Positions 48,407 to 56,147 of a stretch of DNA of 64,000 nt are shown one piece after another (the first letter of the stretch is position 1; each line of letters starts with the position of its first letter). The position numbers and the translations under genes were made by a program. The stretch covers positions 16,122-80,121 of the forward strand of contig NZ_LXVX01000010.1 of NCBI RefSeq assembly GCF_001650725.1. Reading direction: 5' to 3'. Source of the DNA: Sphingobium sp. TCM1 (lineage in GTDB: Bacteria > Pseudomonadota > Alphaproteobacteria > Sphingomonadales > Sphingomonadaceae). Below the pieces are notes generated by a model. It had not been told where the DNA came from, did no database searches, and worked only from the letters and a program-made list of their open reading frames with translations.

Positions 48407-48555
48407 ATACTGCTGCGATCGAGAGTCAAGCACCGGGTCCGTTCCGACTTGTTGACAGGAGGGCCCAAGTTGCGGGGGAGCGGGCATTTCATCTTTGAGA
48501 AAAAATTTTGCGGCCGGGCGGCGCGCGCCTGCGCGCAGGCTATGACGGCATCATC

Positions 48556-48981
48556 ATGACCGCCTCTTTCGACCTTGACCGATTCGTCGCCGCACAGGCG
48601 CAGATCTATAACACGGCCCTTGGCGAGATCCGCCGCGGCGCCAAGCGCAGTCACTGGATGTGGTTCATCTTTCCGCAGATCGCCGGTCTCGGGTCGAGCG
48701 AGATGGCGCGGCGCTACGCGATCGCATCACTCGACGAGGCGCGCGCCTATCTTGCGCACCCGGTGCTGGGTGCCCGGCTGCGCGATTGCGTGGCGGCGCT
48801 GCAGGACCTCACCGGCACCAGTGCCGAGGCGGTGTTCGGTGGCATCGATGCGCTGAAGCTGCGCTCGTCCCTCACCCTGTTCGTCGAAGCCGGGGGCGGG
48901 GGGCTGTTCACGGCCGCGCTCGATCGCTGGTTTGGCGGCGAGGCCGATGCAGCGACGCTGGCGCGCCTGGCCCCGCGCTGA
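48556..48981 (+). CDS. DUF1810-family protein
   Basis: A 141-residue protein with the family pattern LDRFVAAQAQIYNTALGEIR, KRSHWMWFIFPQIAGLGSSE, MARRYAIASLDEARAYLAHP and a C-terminal RWFGGEADAATLARL. The function of DUF1810 is unknown. ATG 48556 is in the conserved position; the frame opens at 48508. It is divergent from imuA and could share the LexA-controlled gap, although no second box is seen on its side. Confidence 0.92.
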   Translation: MTASFDLDRFVAAQAQIYNTALGEIRRGAKRSHWMWFIFPQIAGLGSSEMARRYAIASLDEARAYLAHPVLGARLRDCVAALQDLTGTSAEAVFGGIDALKLRSSLTLFVEAGGGGLFTAALDRWFGGEADAATLARLAPR

Positions 48982-49134
48982 GGCGAGGAACCGCTCGCGC
49001 GTCGATCGGTTCTAAAAGACGAGGCCGCTTGTTTCCCCCCGCTCATGCGGCCCCTGATACGGACCCGCCGGTTCCCCCGTTCCGGCGGGTCCATTTCTTC
49101 CTCTTTCTGGACCTGAGCATAGGCGCCGTGACGC

Positions 49135-49548
49135 CTATCGCGCGCGGCACCAGTCGGGCTTGGGCTGGCGGCGCAGCCAGGGCCGTGCTGCGCCGATGCT
49201 GATCAGCCTTGCGGCCAGATCGCGCCCGTCGAGCGTGACGCGCGCGACAGTGCGATTATAGCTGCGCCCGATCCGCTCGAAGCGGATCGTCTTGCCATCG
49301 AGCAGGGCTTTCGCCTGGCGGGTCGCCGCCTTGCCGCGCGCGAGCTCGGCAGCGCATTTGGCCTGGCCGGCGCGGCTCTCGGGCGCATCGATATCGGCGA
49401 TCCGAATCCGCTCGCCACTCATCAGGCGAAAGGTGTCGCCGTCGGTCACAGAGCGGATTTTGCCGGTCGCGGCGGGGAGCGCTGCCGCGCTCGACAGGGA
49501 GCAAACGAACAACAGGGCTGCGAGGGCGTGTCGGTAGGAAAGGGTCAT
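49135..49548 (-). CDS. secreted thermonuclease-like (SNase) protein
   Basis: A 137-residue staphylococcal-nuclease-fold protein with an N-terminal signal peptide (HALAALLFVCSLSSAAALPA). The SNase core has VTDGDTFRLMSGERIRIADI, DAPES and, further on, FERIGRSYNRTVARVTLDG, including the catalytic Arg and Glu-equivalents. It probably degrades nucleic acids in the periplasm. ATG 49548 starts the signal; the frame opens further upstream without family sequence. It may limit entry of, or scavenge, DNA near a mobile element. Confidence 0.88.
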   Translation of the reverse strand: MTLSYRHALAALLFVCSLSSAAALPAATGKIRSVTDGDTFRLMSGERIRIADIDAPESRAGQAKCAAELARGKAATRQAKALLDGKTIRFERIGRSYNRTVARVTLDGRDLAARLISIGAARPWLRRQPKPDWCRAR

Positions 49549-49685
49549 CGGCCCCGCTCTAGCCGTCCTGACCATCACGAACAAAGGGGCAACCGGCGCG
49601 GCGTGCATCCTGGGCGACGGGGTCGGTGGCGGGACGTCTCATGCCGGCCGACGGGATCACCCCGCTCTTTGAGGCGCAATCCTTG

Positions 49686-49788
49686 GTCGCTCCCGCGGAC
49701 CTATTCGATCAACCCGTAAAGGGTCCGTACGCTCACGCTACGGCCTTTTGCCGTGCCGCCAAAAGGTGATCGCGGCCACGGGAGCGAC
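49686..49788. ncRNA. candidate structured RNA
   Basis: The outer arms GTCGCTCCCG (49686-49695) and CGGGAGCGAC (49779-49788) pair perfectly over 10 bp. Inside are two adjacent hairpins: CCGTA/TACGG (49725-49743) and CCTTTTG/CAAAAGG (49744-49766). The folding is from base complementarity only; no known family is recognised. It lies 56 bases before the small membrane-protein gene. Confidence 0.45.
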
Positions 49789-49844
49789 GCTTCGGGCGCC
49801 AGTCGAGCGGGGATGAACCCGCCGGCACCACAAGGAGCCTCGAT

Positions 49845-50009
49845 ATGTTCACCGATCTTGGGACCGCCCGCAAAAGCGCACTCACTCTCTCGAAGACCCT
49901 GATGGCCGCCACGATGGTCATCGCAATCGGAACGCAGTTCGCCGTCATCACCGCCGACGACTTCGATGGCGACGTCGCCGTGCTCAACGAATATGATCCC
50001 TTCGCCTGA
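49845..50009 (+). CDS. small membrane protein, 54 residues
   Basis: A 54-residue product with an N-terminal helix (TLMAATMVIAIGTQFAVI, about residues 19-36) that could cross the membrane, and an acidic tail ending DEYDPFA-like (VLNEYDPFA). AAGGAG lies 7 bases before ATG 49845. It overlaps the next gene by 17 bases, so translation is coupled. No family is recognised. Confidence 0.7.
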   Translation: MFTDLGTARKSALTLSKTLMAATMVIAIGTQFAVITADDFDGDVAVLNEYDPFA

Positions 50010-50577
50010 CAATCAGGCGGGGGCTGCCGCCCCCGCCGCCTTTCGAGATCCGTTGCCATTGGAAGACCTGCCGAGCCAGACCAGCGCCCATTATCTGCAC
50101 TCGACCCTGCGCGAGCGCATTGTCGAGCATGTCTTTGTAGGCGAGGCGCTGCGGCGTCTATGGCAGCGCGGGATTACCGGAGTCGAGGTGCTGCGCTCGG
50201 AGTTCGATGCCGGCGGCTATGATCTGGTGATGAGCTACAAGGCGATTACCCGGCATATCCAGTTCAAGACGGTGACCTTGGGCGGGCGGGCGCCGCGCGT
50301 GACCGCAAACCTCAAACTCATGGAGAAGCCGAGCGGCTGCATCATCTGGATCGTGGTGTCACCCGACCTCGATCTCCTGTCCTATCTCTGGTTCGGCAAT
50401 GCGCCCGATGTGCCGTTGCCCGATATTCGCGGCTTTCCGGTCGCACGCCATGCCAAGGGAACGGCGCAGGGCAAGAAGAACGAAAGACCGATGCACCGGG
50501 TGATCGCCAAGGGACAATTCGAGAAGGTCGCGACGCTCGATCTGATCCTGACCAGATTGTTCGGTCCGCTGGATTGA
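49993..50577 (+). CDS. hypothetical protein, 194 residues
   Basis: A 194-residue protein that shares its message with the upstream small membrane protein. The segment HIQFKTVTLGGRAPRVTANL and the downstream CIIWIVVSPDLDLLSYLWFG have the look of a restriction-endonuclease-like fold (a Q-x-K motif with an upstream Asp in EFDAGGYDLVMSY). This is a weak resemblance; the family is not known to me. ATG 49993 overlaps the upstream gene. Confidence 0.65.
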   Translation: MIPSPDNQAGAAAPAAFRDPLPLEDLPSQTSAHYLHSTLRERIVEHVFVGEALRRLWQRGITGVEVLRSEFDAGGYDLVMSYKAITRHIQFKTVTLGGRAPRVTANLKLMEKPSGCIIWIVVSPDLDLLSYLWFGNAPDVPLPDIRGFPVARHAKGTAQGKKNERPMHRVIAKGQFEKVATLDLILTRLFGPLD

Positions 50578-50688
50578 GGGAGGTCGGGGCACCGGCTGCG
50601 CCGGACCGGGCTCTAGGCTGACGCCCCGAGCCCCGTGCCGGGTCTCGGCCCTGCCGGGTAACGATCCCTTGCTGGAAAGGCGATTGCT

Positions 50689-51030
50689 CTAGCGGGCGGT
50701 CGGCCCAAGCAGCGTCTCGGCCGTGACCGGCGCGACGCCATTGGCGAGGCCCTCGGCGAGGCCGGGATCGCCCAGCAATGTTCGCCATGGACCGCCATAG
50801 CCGGGCGAGGCCAGATAGAAGGCCGCACCGTCACAGGCGACCATGCGGCAGCGCTCCTGTACGTCGATGAGCGAACCGCTGCTGCCATGGCGCGCGACCA
50901 TGTCGTCCAGGTCGACACGCATCAGCGCCCCGCACCGCCGGCATTGGCTGCGCACCAGGACTTTGTGCCGCTGCATCGCGCCGATGCTGCGCAGCGCGAC
51001 AGGCCAGAGGATGTGAAGAGCAGCGGTCAT
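50689..51030 (-). CDS. small zinc-ribbon-like protein, 113 residues
   Basis: A 113-residue protein. A CRRCGALMRVDL segment (about residue 32) with a second cysteine near ERCRMVACDG could bind zinc. It may be a plasmid-encoded accessory protein; no family is recognised. ATG 51030 is chosen because the upstream frame (to 51342) is proline/arginine-rich and overlaps the divergent leader of the DUF3768 gene. Confidence 0.6.
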   Translation of the reverse strand: MTAALHILWPVALRSIGAMQRHKVLVRSQCRRCGALMRVDLDDMVARHGSSGSLIDVQERCRMVACDGAAFYLASPGYGGPWRTLLGDPGLAEGLANGVAPVTAETLLGPTAR

Positions 51031-51293
51031 CGGGCAATGATAGTCCGCGTCACCGTCCGGTCCAGCATTCTGATGCCCGTCCAGCGAAATCACCTGTTCC
51101 TGTGTGCCGCCCAAAGCTCGGGTGTCATCACCATGTCCGGGTCTCGCCGAGGCGCTGTCCCGCGCAAGCCCGTGGCCGGGCTTCTCCACTGCCGTTGCGA
51201 CCCTACGGGTGCGCGAGCCTGCTGTGCCCCGGCGCGCCGGCCCGTGTTGAAAGACCCCGATCGGCGGGGTTTCGAACGCACAGGACAGATCGC

Positions 51294-51686
51294 ATGCCCG
51301 AGCATCAGAGCCATACCTCTTCGCAGCCCGATCGCACTGCAACCATCGCCCAGCTCAATGACGCGCTGCGCCGCTCACTCACCCAGCCAGGCCATAACCG
51401 CGTGGTCATGACCATCGGCGTTCAGAGCCTGATCGGCGACGTCAGCCTGTTCCGCAACTTTCAGGCCCGGGCGCAATTGCTGCGCACCATCCGCGACTAT
51501 GACAGCTTCGGTCCCGACGTGGATCCGCATGGCGAGCGCGATTTCGGCCGGTTCACCTTCCGCGACGCGGTGCTCTACTGGAAGATCGACTATTATGACC
51601 GCGCGCTGGAGTTCGGCTCGCCCGATCCGACCGACGAGAATGTCACCACGCGCGTGCTGACCATTCTTCTCGCGCAAGAGTATTAA
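51294..51686 (+). CDS. DUF3768 protein
   Basis: A 130-residue protein with the pattern ARAQLLRTIRDYDSFGPDVD, PHGERDFGRFTFRDAVLYWK, IDYYDRALEFGSPDPTDENV and VLTILLAQEY that is characteristic of DUF3768, a family common on alphaproteobacterial plasmids. Its function is unknown. ATG 51294 was chosen; the long open frame upstream is low-complexity. A short hairpin CCCCG-ATCGG-CGGGG lies in the leader near 51256-51270. Confidence 0.85.
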   Translation: MPEHQSHTSSQPDRTATIAQLNDALRRSLTQPGHNRVVMTIGVQSLIGDVSLFRNFQARAQLLRTIRDYDSFGPDVDPHGERDFGRFTFRDAVLYWKIDYYDRALEFGSPDPTDENVTTRVLTILLAQEY

Positions 51687-51740
51687 GCCATGCTGGCCCC
51701 GCGCGGCGGGGCCAGCCCTCCTCATGAAGGCGGTGCCGGG

Positions 51741-51764
51741 CAAAGTCTGCTCGAGCAGACTTTG
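51741..51764. repeat. 24-bp palindrome, parS-like site 1 of second par locus
   Basis: A perfect palindrome with arm CAAAGTCTGCTC and its reverse complement. The core AGTCTGCT-YG-AGCAGACT recurs at 54408-54425, so the two flank the second parA-parB. A ParB/KorB-type operator is likely. Confidence 0.65.
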
Positions 51765-51806
51765 GTGCGCGCTGCGCCGGTCGTGCCGGGGAGACGCCTC
51801 ATCGCG

Positions 51807-51828
51807 ACCGTATTGAATTCAATACGGT
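51807..51828. promoter_or_regulatory. 22-bp perfect palindrome, probable operator
   Basis: The arms are ACCGTATTGAA and its exact reverse complement, with no spacer. It lies 41 bases before the start of a small probable DNA-binding protein and could be its autoregulatory site, or overlap the operon promoter. Confidence 0.6.
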
Positions 51829-51869
51829 GGGCGCGGATCATCCGGGCAGCGCGAGAGGAGAGAGAGCAT

Positions 51870-52103
51870 ATGGTGACGGAGGGGCAGGGGAGCGAGGAAC
51901 GGCGCTCGGCCTTTCTGCAGCTGCGGGTCACCCCGCAGATGCACGCCGCGATCGCGAGGCTCGCGCTCGACCACGATAATATCACCATCCGCGCGCTCGT
52001 CATGAACGCGCTGAAGCAAACCTATGGTCTTGATGTCCCCGATGCGGAACTTCGCGACCAACGCGGCCGGCAGCCCCGGCCCGCGGCTGCTACAGGAGAC
52101 TGA
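51870..52103 (+). CDS. small RHH-like regulator of the par operon
   Basis: A 77-residue protein. FLQLRVTPQMHAAIARLALD followed by NITIRALVMNALKQTYGLDV fits a ribbon-helix-helix DNA-binding domain. It lies directly upstream of the second parA operon and downstream of a perfect palindrome, so autoregulation is plausible. GAGAGAG-type ribosome-binding sequence precedes ATG 51870; the frame is open from 51690 but without support. Confidence 0.7.
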   Translation: MVTEGQGSEERRSAFLQLRVTPQMHAAIARLALDHDNITIRALVMNALKQTYGLDVPDAELRDQRGRQPRPAAATGD

Positions 52104-52105
52104 TC

Positions 52106-52282
52106 ATGGCGGAATATTTTTCCCAGCATCCCGATCACGCGATCCTCTTCGGTTTCGCGTGCTTCGCCTTCACCGTCTATCTGTTCCGCGATGTCGGCCC
52201 CCGGTTCGGCAGCGGCGGCGGGGACTGGTCGGCGCGCGACCATTATGAGCGCAACCTTCGCAACGGTGGCGACGATTTCTGA
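52106..52282 (+). CDS. small membrane protein, 58 residues
   Basis: A 58-residue product. A central hydrophobic helix (AILFGFACFAFTVYLF, about residues 12-27) should cross the membrane; the C-terminal half is polar and glycine-rich (FGSGGGDWSARDHYERN). AGGAG lies 6 bases before ATG 52106, two bases after the preceding stop. It belongs to the same operon as parA-parB. Function unknown. Confidence 0.7.
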   Translation: MAEYFSQHPDHAILFGFACFAFTVYLFRDVGPRFGSGGGDWSARDHYERNLRNGGDDF

Positions 52283-52309
52283 GCGCGGCGCCTGGCAGGG
52301 AAACATGAT

Positions 52310-53074
52310 GTGAAGACCATCGTCATCAGCCTGCTCAAGGGCGGCGTCGGCAAGACCTTCTTTGCAACCCATCTCGCCTGGTATCTGGCCGAGCAGGCAG
52401 GGCGGCGGGTCGCGTTCATTGATCTCGATCCGCAGGGATCTTCGACCCGCCGGCTCGCGAAGGAACGGACCGGCTGGTTTTCCGCCGACCTGTTCGATCC
52501 CGACGCAAAACTGGCGCTGGACGACGCAGCCGGCATCACCGTGTTCGCGGCCGATCCGCGTCTCCAGATGGTCAAGGCCGCGCAGGACGTGCATGACTTT
52601 ATCGTCCGCTTCCGCGAGCTGCCTCACCACTTCGATTATTGTGTGATCGACACCGGACCCAAATGGGACGAGCTCACCTTGAGCGCGATGGCGGTCGCGG
52701 ACGAAGTCATCGCGCCGGTTCAGGTCGCCGAGGATTCGCTGGAATGCGCCAAGATGCTGCTGACCGCGCTCAAGAAGGCCGAGGGCGCGCGCGGCGGGCG
52801 CAAGGTCAATTTCCTCGGGCTGCTGCCCTCGATGGTCAATGCCTTCGACAAGCGGGACATGGACAATGCGGTCAAGCTCACCCAGGCGGTCGGCCCGGCG
52901 CTCATGTTCCCGGCCTTCGTGAAGGCGCGCCCGACCTACAAGCATTCGGCCGAGAACCATCATGCGGTCTGGCATGAAACGGGCAGCGGCGCCAAGGCGG
53001 CCTCGGACGAGATCCGCTCGATCCTCGCCGAAGTAGAACGGCGCGTCGATGCGCGGGCGAAGGAGAGCGCCTGA
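52310..53074 (+). CDS. parA: ParA-family ATPase, second partition system
   Basis: A 254-residue ParA of the short form, without the N-terminal HTH of the first ParA. Deviant Walker A: LLKGGVGKTFFATHLAW (about residues 8-24). Walker A'/B-like sequences are FIDLDPQGSSTRRL and CVIDTGPKW. The start is GTG 52310; it is followed by an ATGA overlap with parB. The short form needs a separate regulator, which fits the small RHH-like protein upstream. It segregates the second backbone. Confidence 0.92.
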   Translation: MKTIVISLLKGGVGKTFFATHLAWYLAEQAGRRVAFIDLDPQGSSTRRLAKERTGWFSADLFDPDAKLALDDAAGITVFAADPRLQMVKAAQDVHDFIVRFRELPHHFDYCVIDTGPKWDELTLSAMAVADEVIAPVQVAEDSLECAKMLLTALKKAEGARGGRKVNFLGLLPSMVNAFDKRDMDNAVKLTQAVGPALMFPAFVKARPTYKHSAENHHAVWHETGSGAKAASDEIRSILAEVERRVDARAKESA

Positions 53075-53970
53075 TGGGCAAATTCGATCAGCGCGCCGAA
53101 GAGTTCGGAATGCTCGTGGGCGCGCATGAGAGCGCACGGCGCGTCGAGGACTTGCCGCTCGACTGGGTGATGCCCGACCCCGGCAATCCGCGCACGCACT
53201 TCGACGAAGTGGAACTCGCCGAGCTTGCAGCGTCGATCGAGGTGCGCGGCGTGCTGCAGCCGATCATCGTTCGCCCCAGGAATGCGGACGGCAAACATGT
53301 CATCCGCATGGGCGAACGGCGCTACCGCGCATCGCTCGCGGCGGGCAAGACGACCATTCCGGCGATCGTCAGCGAAGCGGGGGAGGGCGGTGACGTCCTC
53401 GCCGATCAGATCGTCGAGAATGATCAGCGCGCCAGCCTCTCGTCGCGTGAACTCGCGCTTGGCGTCGAGCGCATGCTGGCGCAGGGCAAGACCCAGGCCG
53501 AGATCGCCAAGGCGCTCGGCCGGTCCAAGCAGTTCGTCTCGCTCTACGCAGCCTATGGCGAGATGGAGCCTTATCTGCGCGAGGCGATCGACAAGGCCCC
53601 CATCCGCGTCCTCTACGATCTCCACCGCGCCGCCCGCAAGCATCCGGTCGAGGTGCGCGGGTTCGTCGCAGGACTGGGCGAGCGTGGCGTCACGCTTGCC
53701 GAAGGTAGCCGGTTCATTGCCTCGCTCAAGGGTGCGGTCGATGCCGGTTCCGCGCCTGCGCCCACCGCGCCGGCAGCCGTGCCCGCCGCACCATCGCCAG
53801 CCAAGCCGACGGGCCGGGCAGGGCACGCGCGTCCGATCGTGGCGCCCAGCCCCGTCAAGGTGATGGTCGGCGCCCGATCCGCCCGGCTCATATTGCCCGA
53901 GCGCGTTCGGGTGGTGTTCGATGACGGCGATGAGGGTGAGGTCGCCTCGCGCGATCTGTCGTTCGAATGA
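53074..53970 (+). CDS. parB: ParB-family protein, second partition system
   Basis: A 298-residue ParB. The N-domain has DWVMPDPGNPRTHFDEVELA, RMGERRYRASLAAGKTTIPA (the GERR motif, about 77) and QIVENDQRASLSSRELALGV. The HTH is KTQAEIAKALGRSKQFVSLY (about residues 141-160). A proline/alanine-rich linker (APAPTAPAAVPAAPSPAKPT) precedes a C-terminal domain resembling the KorB-C SH3-like fold (RLILPERVRVVFDDGDEGEV). KorB-like architecture suggests it may also repress genes at its palindromes. Confidence 0.92.
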   Translation: MGKFDQRAEEFGMLVGAHESARRVEDLPLDWVMPDPGNPRTHFDEVELAELAASIEVRGVLQPIIVRPRNADGKHVIRMGERRYRASLAAGKTTIPAIVSEAGEGGDVLADQIVENDQRASLSSRELALGVERMLAQGKTQAEIAKALGRSKQFVSLYAAYGEMEPYLREAIDKAPIRVLYDLHRAARKHPVEVRGFVAGLGERGVTLAEGSRFIASLKGAVDAGSAPAPTAPAAVPAAPSPAKPTGRAGHARPIVAPSPVKVMVGARSARLILPERVRVVFDDGDEGEVASRDLSFE

Positions 53971-54032
53971 GCGCTGGACTGGAGTAGGCTGTTTCTCAAC
54001 CTGCGATGAGTCGCTTCGCGCAAGGAGGCATG

Positions 54033-54242
54033 ATGACCGGCGAACTGGACGATATCTGCGCACAGGTGGATTGCCCGAAATGTGGAGCCGAACTGAGTGT
54101 TCCGTACCGGCAGATGCGCTTGCAGAAAGCCGCTGCCTGTTCCTGCGGCGCGATGATCCGGCTCGAGGATGATACGCCGATCGCGGCCATCCAGCGCTTG
54201 ATCGACGAGGCCAACCCGCCGCACCCGGACAATGATGGGTAG
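54033..54242 (+). CDS. small zinc-ribbon protein, 69 residues
   Basis: A small protein with two paired cysteine motifs (VDCPKCGAEL and ACSCGAMI) that would form a zinc ribbon, and an acidic C-terminus. The N-terminus is uncertain: AAGGAGG at 54022-54028 best fits ATG 54033, but ATG 54030 and 54006 are in frame. The function is unknown; by position it belongs to the par/mob region. Confidence 0.6.
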   Translation: MTGELDDICAQVDCPKCGAELSVPYRQMRLQKAAACSCGAMIRLEDDTPIAAIQRLIDEANPPHPDNDG

Positions 54243-54306
54243 CGCTGGCCCCGGCCAACAGCACCACTCACTCCGCGTCAGTAAGCTTGAATTTTCAGAT
54301 CGAATG

Positions 54307-54346
54307 ATGGCGGCATCCCTCCTTCAGGGATGCCGCCATTTTCTTT
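54307..54346 (+). terminator. rho-independent terminator
   Basis: A perfect 14-bp stem, ATGGCGGCATCCCT / AGGGATGCCGCCAT, with a 5-base loop and a T-rich tail. It separates the par region from the mobilisation operon. Confidence 0.9.
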
Positions 54347-54407
54347 TCAACGATCATTTCGGGCTTGCTTGCGCAGCCGGTGAGGCGCTTCTTCCAGAGA
54401 GGCTGCG

Positions 54408-54425
54408 AGTCTGCTTGAGCAGACT
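54408..54425. repeat. parS-like site 2 of second par locus
   Basis: AGTCTGCTTGAGCAGACT: the same 8-bp arms as in the palindrome at 51741-51764. It is 70 bases upstream of the mobC-like gene. Confidence 0.65.
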
Positions 54426-54495
54426 ATGGAAGGGGTCAATTAAGGTGAGGGCCGGATAGGCTTGTCGCCGGGGATGTTTAACATTAGGGTGGCGC
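54426..54495. promoter_or_regulatory. candidate oriT / mob promoter region
   Basis: Seventy bases before the mobC start hold GGTCAATTAAGGTGAGGGCC and CCGGATAGGC. The latter, read on the other strand, resembles the C-rich nic region of MOBP plasmids, but no clear consensus is seen. The placement between a terminator and mobC is where an oriT is expected. Confidence 0.35.
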
Positions 54496-55026
54496 ATGGC
54501 GTTTTTCGGCCTTCGCTTGCCCGACGATCTTGCGGCCCGCTTCGACGCAGTGGCGGCGTCCCAGGGGGGACGCTCCGCGCTCCTGCGCAGCCTCGTCGAT
54601 CAAGCGGCGCAATCCCGCGACGATGACGTCGTGATCCCCTCGCCACGCGAGCGCACGACAGCCCGCGTCGAGGTCCGTTTGACCGCCAGCGATATCGCGC
54701 GGCTCGATGCGGCCGCCGGCGAGCGGGGCCTCAAAAGAACCGAATGGATCGTCGCGCTGCTCCGGCGGCGGCTCTATGGCGTTTCGCCTCCGCCGCGCGA
54801 GGACCGGGCCGCGATCGCGCAATCCTGGCGGGAGCTCAACCGCATCGGCATCAATCTCAACCAGGCGGTTCGCGCGCTCAATGCCGCGACGATGGTGGAC
54901 TCCGGCCTGGACCTCGCGCGCGAGGCCGCCAGGGTCGCGTCGTTCCAGCACGAGATAGACGACCAGCTCAAGGCGCTCGGCCGCGCGCTCGCTGGTGACA
55001 CAACCTATTGGGACATGCCGGCGTGA
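54496..55026 (+). CDS. mobC: MobC-like relaxosome protein
   Basis: A 176-residue protein. The N-terminal half has RHH-like helices (FFGLRLPDDLAARFDAVAAS) and the middle has VEVRLTASDIARLDAAAGER. The C-terminal part, WRELNRIGINLNQAVRALNA, is the typical MobC signature. MobC opens DNA at oriT for the relaxase. Its stop overlaps the relaxase start as GTGA. Confidence 0.85.
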   Translation: MAFFGLRLPDDLAARFDAVAASQGGRSALLRSLVDQAAQSRDDDVVIPSPRERTTARVEVRLTASDIARLDAAAGERGLKRTEWIVALLRRRLYGVSPPPREDRAAIAQSWRELNRIGINLNQAVRALNAATMVDSGLDLAREAARVASFQHEIDDQLKALGRALAGDTTYWDMPA

Positions 55027-56144
55027 GCGGCGACGACGACATCTTGCCGCTCCCAAGCCTGATGGAAGCGTGGCGTCCACCCACCGGTGGCAAGCGCACG
55101 CTCAAAGGGGCGACCGTGCGGATCCGCGCGGGCGGGAAGGGCAGGGGGCAGGGGGACGCCGCCCCGGCGCTATCCCAGGCCGAGGCGCGCGCAAAGCTGG
55201 AGCGCATCGTCCGCAAGGCGCCCGAGGTCATGGTCAAGATTTCCGGCAAGCAACGCGGGGCAGCCCATCTCGGCGAGCATTTCGGCTACATCTCGCGGCA
55301 TGGGAAGCTCGAGGTGCGGTCGAGCGAAGGCGAGATCATCACCGACGAGAAGCGGCTGAAGGCCATCGCCGCAGATTGGGACATGCTCGACACGGCCATG
55401 AACCCGGCCGGCCGGGATCGACCGACCTCGATGTCGATGGTGCTCTCGATGCCGGGTGGCACGACAGACGCGGCCACGATCCATGACGCCGTTCAGGCCT
55501 TCGCCCGGGTCGAGTTCGAAGGGCAGTTCGCCTACATGGTGGCCCTCCATACCGATACCGATCATCCGCACGTCCATTTGACGGTCGCGACCCAGGGCGA
55601 AGACGGAACGCGATTCAATCCACGCAAAGCGGACCTGCACCACTGGCGCGAGAGCTTCGCGCATGAACTCCGCCAGCGCGGCGTGGCGGCAGAGGCGACC
55701 CCGCGCCGCGCGCGCGGTCACGTCCAGAAGCGCGTGCGATCATCGGCCCGGCATCTCGAAGCGCGCACGGCTGGGCAGGGGAGGGCGCTCGACATCGTGC
55801 GCCTGACCGAGGAACGCGCGGCCGAGTTTGCACGCTCGGCGGATCCCGAGCGCCGTCCGGAGGATGTCGCGGCGCTCGGTCGGCAGAAGTTCATTCGCGG
55901 CGCGTATCGCGAAGCCGCCGCGGCGCTGGCTGCGACTGGCAACGAAGACGATCTCGCGCTGGCCGAGGACGTCACCCGGTTCGTCGCCGGCATGCCGCCA
56001 GCTGTGTCCCGGCGTCTGCAGCGAGCCCGCGAGATCATGATGGCCGAGCGTGCCGCAGGTGTGGAGGGAACGCGCGCGCGGGGCGCAGACGACGCGACCG
56101 GACTGGATCGCGACCAACCCAAGCCGCGTGATCGGGAGCGATAG
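55023..56144 (+). CDS. VirD2-like relaxase (MOBP type)
   Basis: A 373-residue relaxase that nicks oriT and leads the strand in conjugative transfer. Histidine motif III is HTDTDHPHVHLTVATQ (about residue 175); the candidate tyrosine of motif I is in HFGYISRHGKLEV (about 92). The C-terminal part is helical, with a charged tail. The GTG at 55023, overlapping the mobC stop, is preferred to the TTG at 55008. No type IV secretion genes are in the window, so transfer may depend on a helper or on genes outside. Two further genes follow in the same operon. Confidence 0.88.
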   Translation: MSGDDDILPLPSLMEAWRPPTGGKRTLKGATVRIRAGGKGRGQGDAAPALSQAEARAKLERIVRKAPEVMVKISGKQRGAAHLGEHFGYISRHGKLEVRSSEGEIITDEKRLKAIAADWDMLDTAMNPAGRDRPTSMSMVLSMPGGTTDAATIHDAVQAFARVEFEGQFAYMVALHTDTDHPHVHLTVATQGEDGTRFNPRKADLHHWRESFAHELRQRGVAAEATPRRARGHVQKRVRSSARHLEARTAGQGRALDIVRLTEERAAEFARSADPERRPEDVAALGRQKFIRGAYREAAAALAATGNEDDLALAEDVTRFVAGMPPAVSRRLQRAREIMMAERAAGVEGTRARGADDATGLDRDQPKPRDRER

Positions 56145-56147
56145 AAT

